Shown: positions 19,168-28,576 of the stretch, piece after piece
Position numbering within the stretch: the stretch's first letter is position 1
How the letters are laid out: the number at the start of each line of letters is the position of its first letter
Source: Methylophilales bacterium
GTDB taxonomy: Bacteria; Pseudomonadota; Gammaproteobacteria; Burkholderiales; Methylophilaceae
DNA: 32,628 nucleotides
Assembly (NCBI GenBank): GCA_021414145.1
Contig: JAIOOY010000011.1
Coordinates: 1-32,628 of the forward strand
Direction of reading: 5' to 3'
The notes under the pieces: model-generated
What the model was told of the DNA's origin: nothing
What the model saw: the letters and a program-made list of their open reading frames with translations, nothing else
Database searches by the model: none
Program-made: the position numbers and the translations under genes

Positions 19168-20512
19168 AAGTTTTGATACCGAGCTTGTGTTCTAGGTAGT
19201 GAATACTTGTACCGCCTTTTTTAAACGCTTCGTCCAACATCAACTCGCTATGCAGCGGCACGTTAGTTTTGATGCCTTCAATCACCATTTCCGACAAGGC
19301 AATGCGCATCTTAGCAATGGCTTGGTCACGCGTATCTCCGTAGGCGATGAGCTTACCTATCATCGAATCATAATTGGGCGGCACCATGTAGCCGTGATAA
19401 GCGTGTGTATCTACGCGGATACCAGGCCCACCGGGCATGTGGAACGCGGTCAAGCGCCCCGGTGAAGGCATGAAAGTATGCGGGTCTTCGGCATTGATTC
19501 GACACTCGATGGCATGGCCGTGGGGTTTAATATCTTTTTGACTCCACGGCAGCTCTTCGCCAGCCGCAACTCGAATCTGCGCTTGCACGATATCTATGCC
19601 GGAAGTGAGCTCGGTTACCGGATGCTCGACCTGCACGCGCGTGTTCATTTCAATAAAATAAAATTCGTCGTTTTCAAACAAAAACTCAAATGTACCCGCA
19701 CCGCGATAACCTATGGTGCGGCAGGCTTCGGCGCAACGTTCGCCGACTGCGTTGATGAGCTTACGTGGAATGCCGGGTGCGGGAGCCTCTTCGATGACTT
19801 TTTGATGGCGACGCTGCATAGAACAATCGCGCTCGCCCAAATACACAGCATTGCCGTGCTCATCCGCCATTACTTGAATCTCTATGTGGCGCGGCTGGGT
19901 GAGGAACTTTTCCATGTACACCACCGGGTTGCCAAACGCGGCTTGAGCCTCGGCCTTGGTCATCTCTACCGACGACAACAACGCCGCTTCAGTGTGTACC
20001 ACGCGCATACCTCGCCCACCCCCACCGCCAGCGGCTTTGATGATGACGGGATAACCCACACTACGGCCTATCTTCAGTACTTCTTCCGGATCGTCCGGCA
20101 ATGCGCCGTCAGAACCCGGCACACAAGGTACCTTTGCAGCTTTCATGGCATCTTTAGCGCTGACTTTATCGCCCATCATACGTATGGTTTCGGGACGTGG
20201 GCCAATGAACACAAAGCCGCTTTGTTCCACGCGCTCCGCAAAATCGGCATTTTCAGATAAAAAACCGTAGCCGGGGTGTATGGCTTCGGCATCAGTGACT
20301 TCTGCCGCGCTGATGACCGAGGGTACATTCAGGTAAGACAAAGTGGAGGATGCAGGACCTATGCAAACTGATTCATCTGCTAGTTTGACGTATTTGGCTT
20401 CACGGTCAGCTTCGGAATACACACAAACGGTTTTGATACCGAGTTCACGACAAGCACGCTGTACACGGAGGGCAATTTCCCCCCTGTTCGCGATTAAAAT
20501 TTTCTCAAACAT
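19166..20512 (-). CDS. accC: Acetyl-CoA carboxylase, biotin carboxylase subunit
   Basis: [29 protein letters not shown]...[14 protein letters not shown]...[16 protein letters not shown]. Confidence 0.98.
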   Translation of the reverse strand: MFEKILIANRGEIALRVQRACRELGIKTVCVYSEADREAKYVKLADESVCIGPASSTLSYLNVPSVISAAEVTDAEAIHPGYGFLSENADFAERVEQSGFVFIGPRPETIRMMGDKVSAKDAMKAAKVPCVPGSDGALPDDPEEVLKIGRSVGYPVIIKAAGGGGGRGMRVVHTEAALLSSVEMTKAEAQAAFGNPVVYMEKFLTQPRHIEIQVMADEHGNAVYLGERDCSMQRRHQKVIEEAPAPGIPRKLINAVGERCAEACRTIGYRGAGTFEFLFENDEFYFIEMNTRVQVEHPVTELTSGIDIVQAQIRVAAGEELPWSQKDIKPHGHAIECRINAEDPHTFMPSPGRLTAFHMPGGPGIRVDTHAYHGYMVPPNYDSMIGKLIAYGDTRDQAIAKMRIALSEMVIEGIKTNVPLHSELMLDEAFKKGGTSIHYLEHKLGIKT

Positions 20513-20514
20513 AA

Positions 20515-20970
20515 TTAACCTATGACGAACAAAGGTTCGCCATACTCTACCGGATGACCATTCTCAACCAGAATAGCCTTAATCACACCACTTTTGTCAG
20601 CTTCAATCTCGTTAAGCAACTTCATGGCTTCGATGATACAAATGGTGTCACCTGCATTAATCGTACTACCAACTTCCACAAAGGATTTGGCATCAGGCGA
20701 TGGCGAACGGTAAAACGTACCTACCATAGGCGATTTGACGATATGTCCATCAATCTCTGGTTCTTCAGCCGCTGCGGAAGGAGCTAACACCGCTGCCACA
20801 GGTGCTGCGTGGGCAACAGGCGCTGCCGCATAGCTCTGCATGTACTGCATGGGCTGCGCTGCCTGCTGACGACTAATCCGTACCTTCTCCTCACCCTCGG
20901 TGAGTTCCAGTTCAGAAATACCGGATTCTTCGACCAAATCAATCAGTTTCTTAAGTTTGCGTAAGTCCAT
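20515..20970 (-). CDS. accB: Acetyl-CoA carboxylase biotin carboxyl carrier protein
   Basis: C-terminal biotinyl motif [18 protein letters not shown]; Ala/Pro linker. Confidence 0.97.
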   Translation of the reverse strand: MDLRKLKKLIDLVEESGISELELTEGEEKVRISRQQAAQPMQYMQSYAAAPVAHAAPVAAVLAPSAAAEEPEIDGHIVKSPMVGTFYRSPSPDAKSFVEVGSTINAGDTICIIEAMKLLNEIEADKSGVIKAILVENGHPVEYGEPLFVIG

Positions 20971-20975
20971 AGTCC

Positions 20976-21431
20976 TTATCCTGCTTGAATGTGGTTAATT
21001 GCGTAATCCAGCGCGTACTCATAGCCCGCCGCACCTAAACCGCTGACTACGCCGACAGCAATGTCTGAGAAGTAGGAATGGTGGCGGAAGGCTTCACGCG
21101 CTTGGACGTTGGAAAGATGCACTTCGATAAAAGGGGTTTTCACTGCTGCCAATGCGTCGCGCAATGCGACGGAAGTATGAGTAAAGGCAGCAGGATTGAT
21201 GATGATAAAATCGCAGGGTTGCTGAAACAAGCTATGCAGCTTGGCAACCAAGTCGGCCTCGGCATTGCTCTGGTAGCTTTCCAAAACTACACCGGCAGCT
21301 TTGGCTTTAGCTGCAAGACGATTATTAATGGCATCAAGGGTATCTGCGCCATAATGTTCCGGCTCCCGTACACCCAGCAAATTAAGGTTGGGGCCGTTCA
21401 AAACCAGTATTCGAATCGAGGCTTTTGCCAT
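20976..21431 (-). CDS. aroQ: 3-dehydroquinate dehydratase type II
   Basis: [57 protein letters not shown]. Confidence 0.97.
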   Translation of the reverse strand: MAKASIRILVLNGPNLNLLGVREPEHYGADTLDAINNRLAAKAKAAGVVLESYQSNAEADLVAKLHSLFQQPCDFIIINPAAFTHTSVALRDALAAVKTPFIEVHLSNVQAREAFRHHSYFSDIAVGVVSGLGAAGYEYALDYAINHIQAG

Positions 21432-21555
21432 CGTTTTGGATTGAATTTCCGTAAAACAAGAATTACAAGTTTGCCGCAGATGGCGGGGTGTTGTCTAGCA
21501 CAATTGACGAAATTAACAGAAATTACTGCTTTTTCAGCACATTAGAGCAGATAGC

Positions 21556-22077
21556 TCAAAGTAGGGGTGCAAGTGCCTTTTCCAGCGTTGATTTATCAAT
21601 CATTCCGAACATAATGTTAGCGATTTTACCATTTTTGTCTACCACCACAGTGAACGGCAATATGCCTTTATCATTACCTAAGGCTTGCGCCAAAGCGAGC
21701 GCCTCAAAGTCACCAGACAGCAACGTATAACCCACCTTAAGCTCTTCAGAAAACGCTTTCAGGTGGTCGGCATCTTCGGCGGAAATGCCGACAATTCGCA
21801 CATCTTTCGCACCATAATCGGCCTGAAACTCGTCCAGCATGGGCATTTCTTCGCGGCATGGCCCACACCAGCTTGCCCAGAAATTAACAACCAATACTTT
21901 GCCACGCCATTGCGAGAGTTTTTGCGGCTTGCCTTCGCTGTCAGGGAAGCTGGAAGCAAACAGTGCGTCCGTTGAAGCAAAGGACTTGCCCTTGAGCGCT
22001 GGAAAGAACTGGACCGCAAGCAGTGCGGCCACGCCTATCAGCAGCAGGACAATCAGCACTCTACGGGGTTTGGACAT
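21556..22077 (-). CDS. TlpA/ResA-family periplasmic thiol-disulfide oxidoreductase
   Basis: N-terminal TM anchor and thioredoxin motif VVNFWASWCGPCREEMPMLDEF. Confidence 0.93.
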   Translation of the reverse strand: MSKPRRVLIVLLLIGVAALLAVQFFPALKGKSFASTDALFASSFPDSEGKPQKLSQWRGKVLVVNFWASWCGPCREEMPMLDEFQADYGAKDVRIVGISAEDADHLKAFSEELKVGYTLLSGDFEALALAQALGNDKGILPFTVVVDKNGKIANIMFGMIDKSTLEKALAPLL

Positions 22078-23894
22078 TGACCATCCTTGGATAGAAATAC
22101 GCGATTCAGCGATGCCATGAAGAGTTCCGCAGGTTGGTAACCCACCACTTTGGCCGGGACGATCTCGACACCTTCGCGGTCAAAGAACAATATGCCCGGC
22201 GGGCCAAACAGGCCAAAACGAGCGAGCAAGGCCTTATCCTCTGCGGTATTGTCAGTAACATCGGCCTGGAGTAACGAGACATCTTTCAATGCCTTGCGTA
22301 TTCGCGGATCCGAGAATGTGGTTCGCTCATACTCCTTGCACGAGGCGCACCAGTCAGCATAGAAATCCAGCATCACGTAATGCCCCTTGGCCGCAAGCAC
22401 AGCAGCATCCAGGTCTGCCACATTCTTGATGCGTTTGAACGGTAAGCCGCTCTCTACCTTGCTATCAGCCTTACTGTTGGAAAATATGCCAGACAAAGGT
22501 TGTAGCGGATTACGATTACCAGCCAGCGCTCCCAGAATCAGGGATGCACCCAGAATCAAGGCGACTATGCCGATTGCTTTGCCGAGGCGCGGCCCGTTAC
22601 CCGCTTCGGCCGGTAAGGGATCGAGTGCAGATAGGAATATTGCCGTGCCTATAGCTAAAGCACCCCACAAGCCCATCTGGGCTGCGACGGGGATTACCGG
22701 TGACACCAGCCAGATGGCCATGCCTAGCATCATGATACCGAACAGGTTACGCACCACCGTCATCCAGTGCCCCGCCTTGGGCAACATCGAATGTGAGAGC
22801 CCGACCGCCAGCAGCGGCATGCCCATACCCAAGGCCATGGCAAATAACGCCACACCACCTAACACCACGTCATGAGTATTGGCGATAAACAGCAGAGCGC
22901 CAGCCAAAGGCGCGGCAACACATGGACTAACCAGTAACGCTGACAGTGCCCCCATGGCAAAAACGCTGATAAAACGCCCGCCCTTGATGTGGTTGGTGGC
23001 TTCTGCGATTCTCGATTCAAAAGCGCTGGGCAAGCGTAATTCGTACAAGTCAAACATGGAAAGCGCCAAAACCACGAATAACAGCGCGCCAAAGCCCAAT
23101 GCCCACGGGTTTTGCAGCGTGTTGCTAATGAGATGGCCGGATAAGCCCGCCGCGACACCAGCCAGTGCGTAGGCCACCGCCATGCCCAATGTGTAAGCCA
23201 GCGACAAGTGAAAAGCATGGGCACGACTGGGATGTTCGCCGTAACCAACGATGATGCCGGACAAAATAGGAATCATGGGGAACACACAAGGCGTGAACGC
23301 CAGCAATAGCCCGAAACCAAAGAACCCCAAGGTGATGAGCCATAGCTTGTGGCTACCTAGTAAATTTTGAATGTGGTCGTTTTCTGACGGCGTACTTGCT
23401 AGCTTGGTCGTAGTGGCAGGCAATTCGAGTTCAAAGGTCTTTTTCATCGGCGCATAGCACAAACCTTTTTCGCTACAACCTTGAAACCCCGCGTTGAGCG
23501 TGATTTTTTGAGGCGTAGCACCTATGTGTTGCAATCTGATCGTGACTTCAAAGGGATGGTGATAGACCTCCGATTTGCCGAAATTGGGGTCGTCCTTGAT
23601 TTCGCCTTTGGGCAGTTCAACGGCGGAAATGCTGCTTTTCGTGCCTTCACCCAGCTTGAAGGAAATGCGTTTTTGATACAAATAATGTCCGGGGGCGACG
23701 GTGAAACTGGCGATGAGGGTCTGTGCATCCAGCGACTGCACATTCAGCTTAAACGCCTCGTCCGGCGACAAAAAGGCTTCGTCAGAAGAAGCACTAAAAA
23801 CACTTCCCAAATCCGCTGATGACGAGCGCTCAGGCAACAAACCAGCAAAGGCCAGCGATGGCAACAGATACGCAAGTAGTAATAATTTTTTCAT
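22053..23894 (-). CDS. dsbD: Thiol:disulfide interchange protein DsbD
   Basis: Signal peptide, DsbD alpha-like N-domain, 8-TM core (FTPCVFPMIPILSGII; SPCVAAPLAGAL) and C-terminal thioredoxin domain YADWCASCKEYERTTF. Confidence 0.95.
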   Translation of the reverse strand: MKKLLLLAYLLPSLAFAGLLPERSSSADLGSVFSASSDEAFLSPDEAFKLNVQSLDAQTLIASFTVAPGHYLYQKRISFKLGEGTKSSISAVELPKGEIKDDPNFGKSEVYHHPFEVTIRLQHIGATPQKITLNAGFQGCSEKGLCYAPMKKTFELELPATTTKLASTPSENDHIQNLLGSHKLWLITLGFFGFGLLLAFTPCVFPMIPILSGIIVGYGEHPSRAHAFHLSLAYTLGMAVAYALAGVAAGLSGHLISNTLQNPWALGFGALLFVVLALSMFDLYELRLPSAFESRIAEATNHIKGGRFISVFAMGALSALLVSPCVAAPLAGALLFIANTHDVVLGGVALFAMALGMGMPLLAVGLSHSMLPKAGHWMTVVRNLFGIMMLGMAIWLVSPVIPVAAQMGLWGALAIGTAIFLSALDPLPAEAGNGPRLGKAIGIVALILGASLILGALAGNRNPLQPLSGIFSNSKADSKVESGLPFKRIKNVADLDAAVLAAKGHYVMLDFYADWCASCKEYERTTFSDPRIRKALKDVSLLQADVTDNTAEDKALLARFGLFGPPGILFFDREGVEIVPAKVVGYQPAELFMASLNRVFLSKDGQCPNPVEC

Positions 23895-24050
23895 GCAGTT
23901 TCTTGTCTACCCATTTCAAATTTGCGGGCAATCCTCCATCTATCAAGACACAAATGAATCAGCTAAGTTCTTGGGGTATTTACCGCGGTCACACCTTCAG
24001 GCACATTAGTCACCATCGGTGCCACATTCATTACATTGTCAGGAAAAGCT

Positions 24051-24428
24051 ATGCGACTGTTGTTGATACTCATCATTTTACTTGGTTTCCCGGTGCTGGA
24101 AATCAGTATTCTCATGAACCTCGCCGAGCAATACGGCTGGTGGGTGGGGGTTTATCTGCTGGGCAGTGCCAGTTTGGGATGGTTGCTGATTCAAGAGGAG
24201 CGCCTGGCCGTATTCGGACGCTTGTATCAAGCCTCCCAAGGCACACAAACGCCCATCAGGGCGCTGCTCACCAGTGCCAGCCGACTGGTGGCGGGTGTAC
24301 TGCTGATCCTGCCGGGAGTGATTACCGATGTGCTGGCAGTGCTGATACTGCTGATTCCCATGCCGCAATCAAAAGTACCGCCTCCAGAGGATGGCGTGAT
24401 AGAGGGTGAGTTCCGACGGGAGGAATAA
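24051..24428 (+). CDS. fxsA: FxsA family membrane protein
   Basis: MRLLLILIILLGFPVLEISILMNLAEQYGWW...LVAGVLLILPGVITDVLAVLILL. Confidence 0.9.
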   Translation: MRLLLILIILLGFPVLEISILMNLAEQYGWWVGVYLLGSASLGWLLIQEERLAVFGRLYQASQGTQTPIRALLTSASRLVAGVLLILPGVITDVLAVLILLIPMPQSKVPPPEDGVIEGEFRREE

Positions 24429-24989
24429 ATGGAATTGACAACCAAACAGCAAGGAGTTGCACGTGGAGCCGCTACGGCGGCGGTTTTAACCGTGATCGGC
24501 TTAGCTGGTGTACCCCTATTGCTACCTGAAGCCCTATTGCCTACCGACGAACCAGTGGCGCGTATAGTCTGGGCAGTGCAGTGGGCGCTCTTGCCTGTAA
24601 TTACGCTGGTAGTGGCTGTGGGACGCATGGGCAATCAGCGCTTTTACAGCCCACAAGATATAGATGGTGCAGGGCTGACTCAACCCACCGAGGAAGCGCG
24701 TATCCGCCAAGCCATATTGCAAAACACGCTGGAACAAGTAGCAATTGCACTACCGGTATATCTGGTTTGGGCGCTGGTTATGCCGCTAGGATGGCTACCT
24801 TCGATTTGTGTCGCTGCGACGCTGTTTGTGTGTGGTCGCATCCTCTTTACCCACAGATACGTAAAGGGAGCAGCGGGCCGCGCGATGGGCTTCGGACTTA
24901 CGTTTTATCCTTCTATGGGAATGCTTGTCGCTCTGGTGTGCGCGATAGTAGGCCGTATCGTCATTGATTCTTCATCAAGCTTGCTGTGA
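24429..24989 (+). CDS. MAPEG-family integral membrane protein
   Basis: Four predicted TM helices; RQAILQNTLEQVAIALPVYLVWAL...GRILFTHRYVKGAAGRAMGFGLTFYPSMGML is typical of MAPEG. Confidence 0.82.
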   Translation: MELTTKQQGVARGAATAAVLTVIGLAGVPLLLPEALLPTDEPVARIVWAVQWALLPVITLVVAVGRMGNQRFYSPQDIDGAGLTQPTEEARIRQAILQNTLEQVAIALPVYLVWALVMPLGWLPSICVAATLFVCGRILFTHRYVKGAAGRAMGFGLTFYPSMGMLVALVCAIVGRIVIDSSSSLL

Positions 24990-25022
24990 TAGACTGCCGC
25001 TTTTGCTTGTTTCACTTGCTTC

Positions 25023-26060
25023 ATGTCTTTTCAAATTACCCTTCAACCCAGCGGCCATAGCTTCCCCGCCTCTCCCGATGACACCGTTCTCAAAGCCGCC
25101 CTAGATGCAGGTTACACCTTGCCTTATGGCTGTCGCAATGGCGCTTGCGGTTCGTGTAAAGGGTCCATCATCAGCGGCACGGTGGAATACCCCGACATCC
25201 AGCCCCAGGCCTTGACTGTGGTGGATGTGGCAGCCGGTAAGGCGCTATTTTGCTGCGCGCAAGCGACTTCTGACCTGCTGATAGAATGCCGTGAAGTGGC
25301 AACCAAGGACGACATCGCGCCGCGTATTTTGCCGTGCCGTGTAGAGAAAAAAGTGCAGTTGACGCACGACGTGATGGCGCTGTATTTGAAGTTGCCAGCC
25401 AATGAACGCTTGCAATTCATGGCCGGGCAATATGTGGAGTTTTTACTTAAAGACGGTAGCCGCCGCGCGTTCTCGCTCGCCAATGCGCCGTTCGACGACA
25501 ACATGCTGGAAATCCACGCCCGTCTTATCCCCGGCGGTACATTCACTCAGTACGTGTTCAACGAGATGCCGGAAAAAGCCATTATGCGCATCGAAGGCCC
25601 TTTGGGCAGCTTCTTTCTGCGTGAAGACTCGGAAAAACCCATCATTTTTGTCGCGGGCGGCACCGGCTTTGCCCCGATCAAAGGCATGATAGAACACGCG
25701 TTGCACCACGGCAGCAAGCGTGAAATGGTGCTGTATTGGGGAGCGCTTTCCGGCCGTGATATGTACATGCCGGAGTTGCCGGAAAAATGGGCGGCGGAAC
25801 ACCCCAACGTCAAATTCATCCCAGTACTTTCAGACCCCATGCCGCAAGACGACTGGGCTGGGCGCACAGGTTTTGTTCACCACGCGGTGATGGCGGATTA
25901 CCCCGATTTAAGTGCCTATGAGGTGTATTGCTGCGGTGCGCCGGGCATGGTGGAGGCCGCGCACAAGGACTTTGTGGCGCAAGGCTTACCGGAGCATGAG
26001 TTCTTTTCAGATGCTTTCACCTTCGCACCCAAAAAGCCACAAGCAACCGCTCCGACATAG
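25023..26060 (+). CDS. 2Fe-2S ferredoxin/FAD/NAD(P)H oxidoreductase (CDP-6-deoxy-delta-3,4-glucoseen reductase-like)
   Basis: Plant-type ferredoxin motif CRNGACGSCKGSI...LFCC, FAD motif RAFSLANAP, NAD motif VAGGTGFAPIKGMIEHA. Confidence 0.92.
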   Translation: MSFQITLQPSGHSFPASPDDTVLKAALDAGYTLPYGCRNGACGSCKGSIISGTVEYPDIQPQALTVVDVAAGKALFCCAQATSDLLIECREVATKDDIAPRILPCRVEKKVQLTHDVMALYLKLPANERLQFMAGQYVEFLLKDGSRRAFSLANAPFDDNMLEIHARLIPGGTFTQYVFNEMPEKAIMRIEGPLGSFFLREDSEKPIIFVAGGTGFAPIKGMIEHALHHGSKREMVLYWGALSGRDMYMPELPEKWAAEHPNVKFIPVLSDPMPQDDWAGRTGFVHHAVMADYPDLSAYEVYCCGAPGMVEAAHKDFVAQGLPEHEFFSDAFTFAPKKPQATAPT

Positions 26061-26080
26061 CATTTCTCTGTGATCATCGT

Positions 26081-26113
26081 AAAAAAGGCCGACAGAATTG
26101 TCGGCCTTTTTTT
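26081..26113. terminator. Bidirectional Rho-independent terminator
   Basis: AAAAAAGGCCGACA-gaat-TGTCGGCCTTTTTTT between convergent genes. Confidence 0.9.
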
Positions 26114-26125
26114 GGGCTAGCTACA

Positions 26126-27064
26126 TCATGCCCTTACTAAGAGTGAATTGTTGTTACTAAACTGCTGGTCACCGTAGCTGCCAGTAATGCCATACGCTTG
26201 CAATAGCTGAGCAATTTTCTTGAGACTACTCAAACTTTCAGAGGCACTGCTAATACTGGTGCTCCCTGTGCTGGAGGTGCCTGATGCGTTGCTCGAACTA
26301 CTGGTTTCGACAGGTGTTGCGTAATAAGCCAACTTCTCTTGCGCACTGACATAGCCATCGTAGTTAGTATCTGCCGGATCATGGCTACTCGATGTACTGG
26401 TCACTGCGGAAGCAGACTTACTTCCCGCCGACACTGCGCCACCAGCCCCAGTGTGTTGTTGACCCTCATTACCAGCTTGTTGCGGAGGTGCTGGATGAGA
26501 ACCGCCAACTGCTTGCATCAGAATCGCAAAAGGATCGTTTGCATTGGCACTGGAAGTACCAGAAGTACTGCTAGACTGATCATAAGCTTGAGCCTCTTGT
26601 CGGCTAACCTTGCCATCACCGTTACTATCGGCTTTGTCAAAATTGTTGACCAAGTCTGTCAGCTTACTAGCCATCTCGCTATTTTGAGAGCCGATTTTCG
26701 TCGCCATACTGCTCAGCTGATCCTTGGTCAAACCACCATTGCTATCATCCGGCGGTGGTGGCATTCCTTGACCTTGTCCCTGCATTCGCATCTGGTGAAA
26801 CTGGCTTTCAAGCTGGCTGGCAAGGTTTTGAATACCCGTGCTCAGCTCGTCTTGACTTACTTGATTGTCACCATTGGCATCCAGTTTGGCGAACAATGCG
26901 TCTGCGCTGGCAGTGCTATCGCTACTAGCACCATCAGTACTTGAAACCTCGGCAAAAGCGCTTTGCAACTCGCTTTTGTCAATATAGCCTTGCTTCTTGG
27001 TATCAAGCCTTGCAAACAATTGACTCATCATGGATGAGACGTTACTGCCTATACTGCTCGTCAT
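26126..27064 (-). CDS. EF-hand calcium-binding protein (XopAW-like architecture), four EF-hand loops
   Basis: Loops DTKKQGYIDKSEL, DANGDNQVSQDEL, DSNGDGKVSRQEA and DTNYDGYVSAQEK, with Ser/Thr-rich linkers. Start MTSSIGSNVSSMMSQ at 27064 is preceded by an AGGAG RBS. Confidence 0.88.
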   Translation of the reverse strand: MTSSIGSNVSSMMSQLFARLDTKKQGYIDKSELQSAFAEVSSTDGASSDSTASADALFAKLDANGDNQVSQDELSTGIQNLASQLESQFHQMRMQGQGQGMPPPPDDSNGGLTKDQLSSMATKIGSQNSEMASKLTDLVNNFDKADSNGDGKVSRQEAQAYDQSSSTSGTSSANANDPFAILMQAVGGSHPAPPQQAGNEGQQHTGAGGAVSAGSKSASAVTSTSSSHDPADTNYDGYVSAQEKLAYYATPVETSSSSNASGTSSTGSTSISSASESLSSLKKIAQLLQAYGITGSYGDQQFSNNNSLLVRA

Positions 27065-27089
27065 GATTGACTCCTTGTTTGAACCTATT

Positions 27090-27120
27090 AAAAAATTGGG
27101 CGTGAAACAATTCGCCCAAT
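27090..27120 (-). terminator. Terminator-like hairpin in the 5' leader of the EF-hand gene
   Basis: Minus strand ATTGGGCG-aattgtttca-CGCCCAATTTTTT: 8-bp stem plus T6 tract, ending 26 nt before the ATG. Confidence 0.7.
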
Positions 27121-27194
27121 CACCTCGCCATCTCAATAAACGATGACGTTGAAGAAGTATCGGTGAGGCGCATGTTAAGTTTTGGTGCGCTTGA

Positions 27195-27220
27195 GTAAAG
27201 CTGTGTAAAGTAATGTAAAG
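27195..27220. promoter_or_regulatory. CpxR-box-like direct repeat array upstream of the EF-hand gene
   Basis: GTAAAG at 27195, 27205 and 27215: three copies at exact 10-bp spacing (GTAAA-N5-GTAAA-N5-GTAAA). Confidence 0.75.
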
Positions 27221-27223
27221 ATG

Positions 27224-27697
27224 TTAGAAAGGTGGCCTGTGTCCATCTGCAAATTTGTCTTTATTGAGCGTTGCTTGTTGGCGCTGATTCTCGTCCAGCA
27301 CAAACAGCAACTGGTGGTCAGTGCGCGTACGAATAGTCTCCACTTCTACCATCAGCTTTGCGCCGGTCTCAGCTAAATGTTTAACAGCTGTTTCGTCGTA
27401 CTGATTCGATGCAGCCTGCGCCATCATGTTTTCGTGCAGCTGATGTAACGCTTTCATCTTTTGGCGCATTTGCGGTTCGATGTTGTGCAAGATAGAGAAA
27501 ATGGCATCTTCTTGTGCATCGCTCAAGTCAATGCCTCGCAAGTAAGGTGGCAAATGCGGATGCCCATCCATGCGCTTGACGCAGTGATTTGCTTCGGAAA
27601 ATTCCATAGGATTGGCTTGCAGGCTTAGCGGGACAAAACTCGCAATCCCCAAGGTTAGAAAAAGTGCTGTCAATAATGTCGGTTGGGTCTTCATCAT
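27224..27697 (-). CDS. Spy/CpxP-like periplasmic chaperone/sensor protein
   Basis: Signal peptide (MMKTQPTLLTALFLTLGIASFVPLSLQA), then an all-helical LTxxQ-like region GIDLSDAQEDAIFSILHNIEPQMRQKMKALHQLHENM...VLDENQRQQATL. Confidence 0.82.
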   Translation of the reverse strand: MMKTQPTLLTALFLTLGIASFVPLSLQANPMEFSEANHCVKRMDGHPHLPPYLRGIDLSDAQEDAIFSILHNIEPQMRQKMKALHQLHENMMAQAASNQYDETAVKHLAETGAKLMVEVETIRTRTDHQLLFVLDENQRQQATLNKDKFADGHRPPF

Positions 27698-27737
27698 AAT
27701 GCTCCTCATAAAGAATGAATTGGGTGCCATACCCATG

Positions 27738-27809
27738 GTAAAACTTGGCAAACGCATTGTGCTGTTTAGTGCTGTAAATTGCGGTCAAGAAAAGGTAAAA
27801 CTCTGTAAA
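27738..27809. promoter_or_regulatory. CpxR-box-like repeat array in the divergent intergenic region
   Basis: GTAAA 27738 / GCAAA 27748; GTAAA 27774 / GTCAA 27784 / GTAAA 27795 / GTAAA 27805, all at 10-11 bp spacing. Confidence 0.72.
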
Positions 27810-27886
27810 GACATAGGGTTGTGTATATCTCTAGCATAGGCGTTTGGTTATCATGCAGTTGTATGTCAAAAATCAGAAAGCACCTA

Positions 27887-28576
27887 ATGTATAAAGTATT
27901 ACTGGTAGACGATGACCAAGAACTGATCTCCATGATTAAGCAATATCTGGAACAGGAGGATTTTGATGTGACCGCCGTACATGAGGGCGAAACGGGCGTT
28001 ATGGAGGCACTGAGTGGCGATTATCAGCTGGTAGTACTCGACGTCATGATGCCACGACTCAACGGCATGGATGCCTTGCGTAAAATCCGTGCCAGCAGCG
28101 CGATTCCGGTACTCATGCTCACAGCGCGTGGTGATGATACCGACCGCATTATCGGCTTGGAATTGGGCGCGGATGATTATGTAGCTAAACCATGCACTCC
28201 TAGAGAACTGGTAGCCAGAATCCGCGCTATTTTGCGGCGTACACAAAGCGCTCCTACCGAAGAACCCCTTATTACTACATTGACCATAGGCAAACTCACG
28301 GTAAAACCCGAACAGCGTTTGGCAGAATGGGCGGGCAAACAGGTTGACTTAACCAGTACCGAATTCAATCTCTTGGAATTGCTGGCGAAGCAAGCAGGTA
28401 AACCCGTCAGCAAAAAAGAACTCTCTGAACAAGGTTTGGGGCGTCCGTTGATGCGATTTGACCGCAGTATAGACGTACACTTAAGCAGCATTCGGCAAAA
28501 ATTAGGACTGCTGGCAGACGGGCGTTCCTGCATTCAAACCGTTTACAGACTGGGTTACCAGCTCATCAGGGAGTGA
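27887..28576 (+). CDS. OmpR/CpxR-family response regulator
   Basis: MYKVLLVDDDQELISMIKQYL...VVLDVMMPRLNGMDALRKIR...LGADDYVAKPCTPRELVARIRA, C-terminal winged helix. ATG at 27887 is preferred over the track start at 27821. Confidence 0.95.
   Translation: MYKVLLVDDDQELISMIKQYLEQEDFDVTAVHEGETGVMEALSGDYQLVVLDVMMPRLNGMDALRKIRASSAIPVLMLTARGDDTDRIIGLELGADDYVAKPCTPRELVARIRAILRRTQSAPTEEPLITTLTIGKLTVKPEQRLAEWAGKQVDLTSTEFNLLELLAKQAGKPVSKKELSEQGLGRPLMRFDRSIDVHLSSIRQKLGLLADGRSCIQTVYRLGYQLIRE

Noticed and set aside
19478-20260. 260-aa plus-strand ORF antisense to accC
   Set aside because: Shadow ORF in a GC-rich conserved gene; no recognisable domain, and the opposite strand is unambiguous AccC.
23895-24050. 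Possible small gene or regulatory RNA between dsbD and fxsA
   Set aside because: No convincing ORF, hairpin or promoter consensus could be identified by eye.
26339-26944. 201-aa plus-strand ORF antisense to the EF-hand gene
   Set aside because: The coding pattern (four EF-hand loops) is on the minus strand; the antisense product has no family features.
27738-27809. CRISPR or simple tandem repeat interpretation of the GTAAA copies
   Set aside because: The units are only 5-6 nt with 5-nt spacers and no spacer/repeat architecture; a transcription-factor site array fits better.
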